Shown here: positions 1 to 5,966 of the stretch, one piece after another
Position numbering within the stretch: the first letter of the stretch is position 1
How the letters are laid out: every line of letters begins with the position of its first letter
NCBI GenBank assembly: GCA_003243255.1
Contig: QFQM01000111.1
Span: forward strand, 1-14,484
Length of the DNA: 14,484 bases
Direction of reading: 5' to 3'
Source: Flavobacterium psychrophilum
GTDB taxonomy: Bacteria > Bacteroidota > Bacteroidia > Flavobacteriales > Flavobacteriaceae
Notes under the pieces: model-generated
Seen by the model: only the letters and a program-made list of their open reading frames with translations
Told to the model about the DNA's origin: nothing
Databases searched by the model: none
Translations under genes and position numbers: made by a program

Positions 1-1449
1 GACTGGGGAGCATCTTACAGTACTGTAAATGCTGATATGCCGGAAAGGATTACAAACAACCTGATTGAAAGAGAAAATGGTTTATACACTTTCAACACAG
101 CATCGCCTACAGCAAACAACCGTTACTACCAGTACATAGACGAAAACGAAATTGCAGGAAAAGCAATCGGTACGTTAAAAGTATTTCAGGGTGAAGATGG
201 CAGCCACAAAGGCAAACTTAGCTTTGGACTGAACACAAGAATAAAATCAAGAGATTTCGAAGCTACACAATTCAACTTCAGGATAGGACAGGCAGAGAAC
301 ATTCTTATAGATCGCAACAATGTTGACTCTTTCCTTAATGCTTCGAACCAGTCGCTAACACAAAATATGCCGGGTACTTTCTACATCCTTACAGGAAGAC
401 AGCAAAGCCTTAAACCTTTTACTTATAATGGCGACCTGAGCGTATATGCCGGACTTGTAAACTATGAGCACTCAACTTCAGAGAAATTTACATATACTGT
501 AGGTGTACGTGCAGAAAAAGTACTTCAGGAGTTGGAGTGGGATACAAACATTTCACTACCGTCTGTTAATTTTGACAATGCTAAAATTGACAAAACATAT
601 ATTTTACCGGCAGCTACATTAAAGTACAGCCTTAACGAAAACTCAAACCTTCGTGCTGCGGCAAGCAAAACATATACACTGCCACAGTTTAAAGAAAAAG
701 CCCCTTTCCGTTATGAAGGTATTGGTGAAAACTCTGTAGGTAATGCTTTCCTTAAACCGTCAGACAATTACAACCTTGACATTAAATGGGAAATGTTTCC
801 TGAAAAAGATGAAGTTTACTCGGCAGGTATCTTTGGTAAATATATCAACAACCCTATCAGCCAGGTATTGCTAAACTCTGCACTTAACGACAACACTTTT
901 GTAAACGCAGGTAAATATGCATATGTAGCAGGTTTCGAATTTGAGATCAAGAAAAACATCTGGGAAATAAGCGAAACAAGAAAAGAGGTTCTTAGTGGTG
1001 GTATTAACGGTACAGTTATGTATTCTAAACAGGAACTGGATACCGAAAAAGTAGCACAGGACAGTAACAATACACTTAGTGTTAACTTCAACGATTCATC
1101 GGATGCATTACAGGGAGCTTCTCCGCTACTATTAAATGCCGACCTTACTTACCGTCTTGAGACAGGAGTATTCAGGCCAACAGTATCGATAGTAGGTAAC
1201 TATTTCCACGACAGGATCTATTCACTTGGTTCTTTCAACAGAGGTAACATTGTTGAGAAAGGAATCGTTATGCTGAACTTTGTTTCTAACGCAACGATCA
1301 ATGAGAAATGGGGAATAGGATTTACAGTAGAAAACATACTTAACAGCAGGATAAGAAGAGTACAGGAAAACCAGAGCGGTGATCTTGACCAGTACTCATA
1401 CAGAGCAGGTACAGACTTTAGCCTGAGCATCAAGTACAACATATTCTAA
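1..1449 (+). CDS. TonB-dependent outer-membrane receptor, C-terminal part (5' end outside window)
   Basis: The frame is open from base 1, so the plug domain and the start of the barrel lie upstream of the window; 482 residues remain. The protein has alternating aromatic/polar strands typical of a 22-stranded TonB-dependent barrel. It also has the second-half signatures of the family: a segment reading RAAASKTYTLPQF followed by NAFLKPSDNYNLDIKWE. It ends in ...IKYNIF, and a terminal Phe is the usual signal for barrel insertion by the BAM complex. Such receptors use energy from TonB-ExbBD to take up siderophores, glycans, cofactors or other large ligands. The substrate cannot be read from this part. 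No SusD-like gene follows. Instead the next gene encodes a surface-type lipoprotein, which could be its partner (inference). A strong terminator 17 bp after the stop separates the two transcripts at least partly. Confidence 0.9.
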   Translation, partial: DWGASYSTVNADMPERITNNLIERENGLYTFNTASPTANNRYYQYIDENEIAGKAIGTLKVFQGEDGSHKGKLSFGLNTRIKSRDFEATQFNFRIGQAENILIDRNNVDSFLNASNQSLTQNMPGTFYILTGRQQSLKPFTYNGDLSVYAGLVNYEHSTSEKFTYTVGVRAEKVLQELEWDTNISLPSVNFDNAKIDKTYILPAATLKYSLNENSNLRAAASKTYTLPQFKEKAPFRYEGIGENSVGNAFLKPSDNYNLDIKWEMFPEKDEVYSAGIFGKYINNPISQVLLNSALNDNTFVNAGKYAYVAGFEFEIKKNIWEISETRKEVLSGGINGTVMYSKQELDTEKVAQDSNNTLSVNFNDSSDALQGASPLLLNADLTYRLETGVFRPTVSIVGNYFHDRIYSLGSFNRGNIVEKGIVMLNFVSNATINEKWGIGFTVENILNSRIRRVQENQSGDLDQYSYRAGTDFSLSIKYNIF

Positions 1450-1465
1450 TACCTGAAAAGGATAT

Positions 1466-1494
1466 AAAAAAGGCAGCCTGACGGCTGCCTTTTT
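1466..1494 (+). terminator. Intrinsic terminator after the TonB receptor gene
   Basis: A perfect 7-bp GC-rich stem (GGCAGCC / GGCTGCC) with a TGAC loop is flanked by a run of A on the left and TTTTT on the right. The A and T runs extend the stem. It lies 17 bp after the receptor stop codon. The symmetric flanks would let it work on either strand, but only the + strand has a gene ending here. Confidence 0.9.
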
Positions 1495-1597
1495 CGTTTA
1501 TACACACTTAACATTGATAACATTAAGCTAACAAAAAATATATATTGTTTTAAAGATTATATAACTCACGGTTAACTGCTAAAAGACAGACCTGTTA

Positions 1598-1605
1598 CAT
1601 CTTTG
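1598..1605 (+). promoter_or_regulatory. Possible -7 promoter box of the surface lipoprotein gene
   Basis: The sequence CATCTTTG matches the Bacteroidota -7 consensus TAnnTTTG except at its first base. It sits 37 nt before the ATG at 1643, giving a predicted leader of about 33 nt. I see no clear TTTG -33 element at the expected distance. The terminator just upstream makes a promoter in this gap likely. The exact box is uncertain. Confidence 0.35.
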
Positions 1606-1642
1606 CAATATAAAATTAAACAACATTAATTAAAAGAAGACA

Positions 1643-2779
1643 ATGAAAAAATTAGTATTGAGCTTAGCAATTGTAGCTTCAATTTTTACAAGCTGTTCAG
1701 ATGATGATTCTAAAGACAACGGACCTGTAGTACCTACAGAAGAAATCCTTTCAGGAAACATCACTGCTGACAGAACTCTTAGCAAAAACACGATCTATAC
1801 TATACAGGGGCCTGTATATGTTAAACCAGGTGTAACATTAACTATCCCTGCAGGAACACACCTTGAAGGTGATGCAGATTTTGGCCAGGTAGCTGTACTT
1901 GCTATCGAAAAAGGTGCTAAAATAAACGCTCAGGGAACTGCAAGCGAGCCTATCGTATTCACATCTAACTCTGCTACACCAGCTCCTGGTGACTGGGGTG
2001 GAATTGTAATCTGTGGAAACGCTCTTACAAACCTTGGTACTAATGTACAAGCTGAGGTAACTGGTCTTACTTACGGTGGTACTAACGCTGCTGATAATTC
2101 AGGAACACTTTCTTATGTAGTAGTAGAGTACGCTGGTGCTCTTATCAACGAAAATGCAGAATTTAACGGTGTTACTTTCTACGCAGTAGGTTCTCAAACT
2201 AAAGTAGATAACATCTTTGTTTACCAGGGATCTGATGACGCTTTCGAATGGTTTGGTGGTTCAGTAAACGCTACTAACCTTATTGCTATAGGTAACCAGG
2301 ATGATTCATTCGACTGGACTGAAGGATGGAACGGAACTGTAACTAATCTTTACTCAGATCAGTCTTCTGCTCTTACTTTCTCTTCTGACAGCCGTGGTAT
2401 CGAAGCTGACAGCAACCAGGCTAACCCTACAACAGCTCCAATCTCTAACCCTACTCTTTCTAACATCACACTTATCGGACGTAACAACGGTGCTGTAACA
2501 TCTGAAGCTGGTATCATGCTAAGAAGAGGTACTCAGGGTAACATCAGCAACGTATTTATCAAAGATTTCCAAGGTTCTGGTTCTGCTGCTATCAAATTTG
2601 ACGGTGCTGAGTCTCAGGCTTGGTTCAAAGCTCATCCGGTAACTGGTGTTCAGGTAACTAACGTTCTTGCTAACACTAACACTTTTGATGGTTCTGAAAC
2701 TGCTCTAAATATTGTTACTTCTTCTACAGGAGCTGGTAACGGTGCTGCTCTTCCTACTTGGGCTGACTGGACAAAATAA
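1643..2779 (+). CDS. Predicted surface-exposed lipoprotein with beta-helix-like body
   Basis: The 378-residue protein starts with a lipoprotein signal, and the lipobox FTSC puts the lipidated cysteine at residue 18. The next residues are SDDDS, which resembles the acidic lipoprotein export signal described in Flavobacterium and Bacteroides, so the protein is probably displayed on the cell surface. From about residue 50 to 350 it is rich in short beta strands, Asn and Gly, with segments such as GVTLTIPAGT and PGDWGGI. This suggests a right-handed parallel beta-helix, as in many surface adhesins and glycan-binding or lyase proteins. Two related acidic-aromatic motifs, SDDAFEW (197-203) and QDDSFDW (219-225), may form a binding site. 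No known catalytic motif is recognised. I recall homologues carrying the name 'multidrug transporter', but there are no membrane helices to support that. Heavy use of GCT, GGT, CTT, TCT and ACT codons suggests high expression. Partnership with the upstream TonB receptor is inference. Confidence 0.85.
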   Translation: MKKLVLSLAIVASIFTSCSDDDSKDNGPVVPTEEILSGNITADRTLSKNTIYTIQGPVYVKPGVTLTIPAGTHLEGDADFGQVAVLAIEKGAKINAQGTASEPIVFTSNSATPAPGDWGGIVICGNALTNLGTNVQAEVTGLTYGGTNAADNSGTLSYVVVEYAGALINENAEFNGVTFYAVGSQTKVDNIFVYQGSDDAFEWFGGSVNATNLIAIGNQDDSFDWTEGWNGTVTNLYSDQSSALTFSSDSRGIEADSNQANPTTAPISNPTLSNITLIGRNNGAVTSEAGIMLRRGTQGNISNVFIKDFQGSGSAAIKFDGAESQAWFKAHPVTGVQVTNVLANTNTFDGSETALNIVTSSTGAGNGAALPTWADWTK

Positions 2780-2806
2780 TTAAAAGCAACTGCTTCACAA
2801 TAAATG

Positions 2807-2838
2807 CAAGCTCCTCAATGAGGGGCTTGTCTTTTTTT
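2807..2838 (+). terminator. Intrinsic terminator after the surface lipoprotein gene
   Basis: A 10-bp stem (CAAGCTCCTC / GAGGGGCTTG, with one U.G pair) and a 3-nt AAT loop are followed by a T-rich tract at 2830-2838. It lies 27 bp after the stop codon at 2779. Confidence 0.9.
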
Positions 2839-2926
2839 AAAACACTAATTTTCAACGCATAAAACCTAAAAATCTTTATATTTTAAGTTCTTAAAAACAG
2901 CTGTTTCTGCAATTTTAACAAAAATG

Positions 2927-2934
2927 TATTTTTG
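2927..2934 (+). promoter_or_regulatory. Candidate -7 promoter box for the T9SS-domain gene
   Basis: TATTTTTG is an exact match to TAnnTTTG. It lies 49 nt before the ATG at 2984, giving a leader of about 45 nt. A second, weaker candidate, TATATTTA at 2959-2966, lies closer to the gene and has one mismatch. The gap follows a strong terminator, so a promoter here is expected, but which box is used is unclear. Confidence 0.5.
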
Positions 2935-2983
2935 GTATAATATTTGAAACATCTTTCGTATATTTACACAATCATTACACCAT

Positions 2984-3328
2984 ATGACAAAAAAATACTT
3001 TTATATCGCCTTACTACTCACCTTCCTGTTTTCCCTTAGCGCTGTAGCTCAGGAAAACAAAGGGAATGCTGTTGCCGGTAAAGAACCTATAGAAGGACTT
3101 AATATTTACCCTAACCCGGCTAAAGCAGACAGAATTTATATTACTACTGCCAAACCAAGCATCTCTAAAGAGGTAGAGATTTACAACACCGTTGGAAACA
3201 GGGTAATGCAGGTAACACTTAATGGTGGTGCCAAAGAACTTAACATCTCTTCTCTTACACGCGGAATGTACTTTGTAAAAGTAAAAGAAGCGGATGCCAC
3301 TACAACCCGAAAATTAATGGTTGAATAA
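2984..3328 (+). CDS. Short secreted protein consisting almost only of a T9SS type A sorting domain
   Basis: The 114-residue product has a Sec signal peptide (KK, hydrophobic core, then SLSAVA, with likely cleavage after residue 22). About 14 linker residues follow, and then a complete type IX secretion C-terminal domain of type A (about 37-114). Typical landmarks are LNIYPNPA (39-46), VEIYNTVGNRV, LNISSLTRGMYFVKV (86-100) and the closing RKLMVE. In this family the domain directs cargo through the T9SS pore and is normally cut off by the PorU sortase, with many cargoes attached to the surface. Here there is no room for a cargo domain. It may be a small surface or secreted peptide, a competitor or regulator of sorting, or a remnant of a larger protein. 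The reading frame is intact, and the gene has its own terminator and a candidate promoter, which argues against simple decay. Confidence 0.9.
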   Translation: MTKKYFYIALLLTFLFSLSAVAQENKGNAVAGKEPIEGLNIYPNPAKADRIYITTAKPSISKEVEIYNTVGNRVMQVTLNGGAKELNISSLTRGMYFVKVKEADATTTRKLMVE

Positions 3329-3347
3329 AACCAGAAAATATAATCTT

Positions 3348-3373
3348 AAGCACTGCAATAGCGGTGCTTTTTT
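3348..3373 (+). terminator. Intrinsic terminator after the T9SS-domain gene
   Basis: A 9-bp stem (AAGCACTGC / GCGGTGCTT, one U.G pair) with an AATA loop runs into six T residues. It lies 20 bp after the stop codon at 3328. A GTG at 3364, in frame with the next gene, falls inside the 3' arm of the hairpin, so that codon is very unlikely to be the start of the next gene. Confidence 0.85.
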
Positions 3374-3379
3374 ATTTTG

Positions 3380-3387
3380 TATTTTTA
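3380..3387 (+). promoter_or_regulatory. Possible -7 promoter box for the LuxE-like gene
   Basis: TATTTTTA matches TAnnTTTG except for its last base. It lies just after the terminator T-run and 16 nt before the proposed TTG start at 3403. No convincing -33 element is visible because that position falls inside the terminator hairpin. Confidence 0.3.
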
Positions 3388-3402
3388 CAAAAACATTTTC
3401 CA

Positions 3403-4383
3403 TTGGTTACCGCACAAGACATATTTACCATATCGTCAAAAAAAGAATTCGAAAAAATTACGCTAAAAGTATTTCGTCATCAGTACGACAGCAATACTGT
3501 TTACCGTGATTTTTGCAACTTCCTGAAAAAAGATAAACAAAACGTAAAATCCATTCAGGAGATACCGTTCCTTCCTATACAGTTCTTTAAGAGCCATGAG
3601 GTACTAAGCTCTACCGACCCCGTTCAGGAAACCTTTACCAGCAGCGGAACTACCGGAATGATAACCAGCCGCCATCATGTAACCGACCTGAATTACTATG
3701 AACAGAGTTTCCGGCAGGCATTCTCGCAGTTTTATGGCAATATCGAAGACTATGCTGTATTAGCATTACTACCCTCCTATCTGGAACGCGAAGGATCGTC
3801 GCTAATCTATATGGTAGAAGACCTGATTGAAGGCTCTAACAACCCTGACAGCGGCTTTTATCTGCACAATTATGACGAGCTGATAACAAAACTTACCGCA
3901 CTCGATAATGCCGGACAGAATGTATTGCTTATAGGCGTTACGTATGCCCTGCTCGATCTGGTAGAGAAACAAAGCTTCAGCCTTAACAACACCATTATAA
4001 TGGAAACCGGAGGTATGAAAGGCCGACGTAAAGAAATGATCCGCGAAGAACTGCACGACGTGCTGTGCAAAGGTTTTGGCGTAAGCAAGATCCATTCGGA
4101 GTATGGCATGACCGAGTTATTATCTCAGGCCTATTCGCTTGGCGATGGTATATTCGAATGCCCGCCGTGGATGGACATCCTTATCCGTGACACCGAAGAT
4201 GCCCTTAGCTACATCGAACCCGGAAAAACAGGCGGCATCAATGTGATAGACCTTGCTAATATAAATTCCTGTTCGTTTATCGCTACCCAGGACCTTGGCA
4301 AAAAATACCCTAATCAGTCGTTTGAAATATTGGGACGATTTGATAATTCGGACATAAGAGGCTGTAACCTGATGGTGTATTAG
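3403..4383 (+). CDS. LuxE/PaaK-like acyl-protein synthetase (acyl-activating enzyme)
   Basis: The protein has 326 residues from a proposed TTG start. It carries the adenylation signature FTSSGTTG (phosphate-binding loop, about residues 78-85). Further matches to the LuxE acyl-protein synthetase family are ETGG (201-204), HSEYGMTELLSQ (231-242) and a late ILGRFDNSDIRGCN segment. Members activate a carboxylic acid with ATP to an acyl-adenylate and pass it to a thiol acceptor. No luxC, luxD or luxAB is nearby, so bioluminescence is not implied and the acyl substrate is unknown. No in-frame ATG precedes the conserved core. The upstream GTG (3364) lies in a terminator stem, which leaves TTG at 3403 (reading MVTAQDIF) as the best start. 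It converges with tyrS across a 178-bp gap that holds repeats. Confidence 0.8.
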   Translation: MVTAQDIFTISSKKEFEKITLKVFRHQYDSNTVYRDFCNFLKKDKQNVKSIQEIPFLPIQFFKSHEVLSSTDPVQETFTSSGTTGMITSRHHVTDLNYYEQSFRQAFSQFYGNIEDYAVLALLPSYLEREGSSLIYMVEDLIEGSNNPDSGFYLHNYDELITKLTALDNAGQNVLLIGVTYALLDLVEKQSFSLNNTIIMETGGMKGRRKEMIREELHDVLCKGFGVSKIHSEYGMTELLSQAYSLGDGIFECPPWMDILIRDTEDALSYIEPGKTGGINVIDLANINSCSFIATQDLGKKYPNQSFEILGRFDNSDIRGCNLMVY

Positions 4384-4386
4384 CTT

Positions 4387-4420
4387 CGCTGTTTCAGGTT
4401 ATTGGGTTTCGGGTTTCTCA
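4387..4420. repeat. Short GGTTTC-type tandem-like intergenic repeat
   Basis: Just after the LuxE-like stop codon the sequence contains GTTTCAGGTT and then two adjacent copies of GGGTTTC (4404-4410 and 4411-4417). From memory, this kind of GTTTCGGGTTTC repeat is common between genes in Flavobacterium, but I cannot confirm that here. No ORF or promoter box is apparent in it. Confidence 0.4.
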
Positions 4421-4446
4421 ATAGCATGAAATATTCCATCAAAATA

Positions 4447-4514
4447 GTTGAACCCACAAAGTTCACAAAGTAGGCACTAACAACACAAAGCCTTGTGAAC
4501 CTTGTTGTTTGAAA
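4447..4514. repeat. Imperfect palindromic intergenic repeat (REP-like, CACAAAGTTCACAAAG type)
   Basis: Two 24-nt arms (4447-4470 and 4491-4514) are imperfect inverted copies, with about 18 of 24 positions pairing. They are separated by 20 nt. The left arm contains CACAAAGTTCACAAAG, which is itself a near tandem repeat (CACAAAG, TTCACAAAG). The CACAAAG unit recurs in the spacer at 4484-4490. It lies between two convergent genes, the usual place for bacterial interspersed palindromes. I believe similar sequences are dispersed in flavobacterial genomes, but only one copy is visible here. Confidence 0.5.
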
Positions 4515-4515
4515 A

Positions 4516-4541
4516 CAAAAAAGGAGCCCTAAAGCTCCTTT
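4516..4541 (-). terminator. Intrinsic terminator of tyrS
   Basis: On the - strand an 8-bp stem (AAAGGAGC / GCTCCTTT) with a 6-nt loop is followed by a run of six T. It lies about 20 bp after the tyrS stop codon at 4562. On the + strand the tract after the stem is only TTT then CATTTTAT, so it should be weaker in that direction. Confidence 0.85.
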
Positions 4542-4561
4542 CATTTTATATTGATCTTTGA

Positions 4562-5869
4562 TTACCCTTCAACTGGAATTACAAAATTCTTTTTCTTCCC
4601 GTGAGATACAAGAATGTACTTCCCAAGAATAATATCCGATTCAGACAACGTATACGTTTCAGTTACTTTTTCTTTATTGATAGCTACCGCATTCGCTATA
4701 AGTGCTTTTCTCGCTTCACCACGCGAAGTAAAGACATTAGTTGAATCTGCAAGGATGTTCACAATGTTAGCCTCAACACCAAGGTCTGCTTTTTTGATGG
4801 CGGGAGTAAAGAACTCTCCAAAAATATCAGTAAAGAACTCATCGCTAAGACCTGCAAGATCCTCTTTATTATAATTAGAGAAAACAAACTCCGATTTTTT
4901 AACCGAGTCTTCCATATCCTCTTTAGAGTGCACAAAAGTCGTTACTTCGGCAGCAAGTTTTTTCTGAAGCACCCTCAAGTGAGGAGCCTCGGCATGCTGT
5001 GCAATAAGCGCTTCAATCTCTTCTTTAGGAAGGAATGTAAATATCTTTATGTATTTCTCAGCATCGGCATCAGAAGTATTCAGCCAAAACTGGTAGAATT
5101 TGTAAACTGAAGTTTTATCAGCATCAAGCCATACATTACCGCCTTCCGACTTACCGAATTTAGAACCGTCAGCCTTAGTGATAAGCGGGCACGTCATGGC
5201 GAATGCCTCTTTCAGGCTTTCTTCACTGTTCATACGACGGATAAGCTCTGTACCTGTGGTAATGTTACCCCACTGGTCGCTACCACCTAACTGAAGTTTG
5301 GCCCCAAGAGTTTTGTGCAGGTGGTAAAAATCGTATCCCTGTATAAGCTGGTAAGTAAACTCAGTAAACGACATTCCGTTTCCTGCCTCACCCGAAAGAC
5401 GTTTCTTAACCGAATCCTTAGCCATCATATAGTTCACGGTGATACGTTTACCCACATCACGTGCAAACCCGATGAATGAGAACTCCTTCATCCAGTCGTA
5501 GTTGTTTACCAATACAGGCGCATTAGCCTCGGTAGAGTTGAAATCAAGAAAACGCGAAAGCACACCTTTAATACCCTCAACGTTTTTATTAAGAGCTGCT
5601 TCATCAAGCAGGTTACGCTCGTCTGATTTTCCTGAAGGGTCACCGATCATACCCGTAGCACCGCCCACAAGCGCAACAGGCTTGTGTCCGCATTTTTGCA
5701 GGTGAACAAGGATAATGATAGGCACAAGGCTACCAATGTGCAATGAGTCAGAAGTTGGATCAAAGCCTATATAGGCAGTGGTCATTTCTTTATTCAGTTG
5801 CTCTTCGGTTCCCGGCATCATGTCATGCACCATGCCCCTCCATCTTAGTTCTTCTACAAAATTTTTCAT
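4562..5869 (-). CDS. tyrS: Tyrosyl-tRNA synthetase
   Basis: This 435-residue class I synthetase charges tRNA-Tyr in the cytoplasm. Visible signatures are [16 protein letters not shown] (33-48, the HIGH region), [14 protein letters not shown] (69-82) and GGSDQWGN (195-202, tyrosine and adenylate pocket). KFGKS (237-241) is the TyrRS form of KMSKS. A C-terminal S4-type RNA-binding tail follows, with [17 protein letters not shown] leading to [18 protein letters not shown]. The length is normal for bacterial TyrRS. The HIGH motif reads HIGS, with Ser at the last position; this is probably a lineage variant. The ATG at 5869 is preceded by a perfect -7 box, giving a leader of about 14-17 nt. It is transcribed alone and ends at its own terminator. 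Confidence 0.97.
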   Translation of the reverse strand: MKNFVEELRWRGMVHDMMPGTEEQLNKEMTTAYIGFDPTSDSLHIGSLVPIIILVHLQKCGHKPVALVGGATGMIGDPSGKSDERNLLDEAALNKNVEGIKGVLSRFLDFNSTEANAPVLVNNYDWMKEFSFIGFARDVGKRITVNYMMAKDSVKKRLSGEAGNGMSFTEFTYQLIQGYDFYHLHKTLGAKLQLGGSDQWGNITTGTELIRRMNSEESLKEAFAMTCPLITKADGSKFGKSEGGNVWLDADKTSVYKFYQFWLNTSDADAEKYIKIFTFLPKEEIEALIAQHAEAPHLRVLQKKLAAEVTTFVHSKEDMEDSVKKSEFVFSNYNKEDLAGLSDEFFTDIFGEFFTPAIKKADLGVEANIVNILADSTNVFTSRGEARKALIANAVAINKEKVTETYTLSESDIILGKYILVSHGKKKNFVIPVEG

Positions 5870-5889
5870 AAGTATGTTTTAATGAGTTG

Positions 5890-5897
5890 CAAAAATA
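5890..5897 (-). promoter_or_regulatory. tyrS -7 promoter box
   Basis: On the - strand this reads TATTTTTG, an exact TAnnTTTG match followed by CAAC. It is 20 nt before the tyrS ATG. A clear TTTG -33 element is not seen at the usual distance. It shares the 97-bp intergenic region with the divergent epimerase promoter. Confidence 0.65.
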
Positions 5898-5925
5898 CAA
5901 AGCCCGATAACATTTTTGATTAACA

Positions 5926-5961
5926 TTTGTAAAATATTCTCGGTTTAACCTCCTACATTTG
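5926..5961 (+). promoter_or_regulatory. Promoter of the epimerase gene, placed for a leaderless transcript
   Basis: TTTG at 5926-5929 (-33-like) and TACATTTG at 5954-5961 (exact -7) are separated by 24 nt, slightly wider than the usual spacing. The ATG is at 5967, only 5 nt after the -7 box, so transcription would begin within about 2 nt of the start codon. An in-frame TAA at 5946 excludes an earlier start. Confidence 0.65.
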
Positions 5962-5966
5962 TAAAT

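Noticed and set aside
816..1091. 91-codon - strand frame inside the TonB receptor gene
   Set aside because: It is antisense to conserved barrel sequence. The apparent hydrophobic N-terminus is a by-product of reading receptor codons in reverse.
1643..2779. Multidrug transporter annotation for the beta-helix lipoprotein
   Set aside because: There are no transmembrane helices after the signal peptide, and the lipobox and strand-rich body indicate a surface protein.
1..2779. SusCD polysaccharide utilisation locus
   Set aside because: The lipoprotein shows no SusD-like helical repeat pattern, and no glycoside hydrolase or sensor gene lies nearby.
3321..3509. 62-codon + strand frame across the T9SS gene terminator and the LuxE-like start
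   Set aside because: It crosses a terminator hairpin, overlaps the well-supported LuxE-like frame, and its product has no recognisable composition or motif.
3403..4383. Bioluminescence (lux) function
   Set aside because: Only a LuxE-like gene is present. Luciferase, reductase and transferase genes are absent, and the family is broader than lux operons.
4384..4561. CRISPR array or small RNA gene in the repeat-bearing gap
   Set aside because: The repeated units are short and irregular and lack unique spacers of constant length, and no -7 box leading to a terminator on the same strand is evident.
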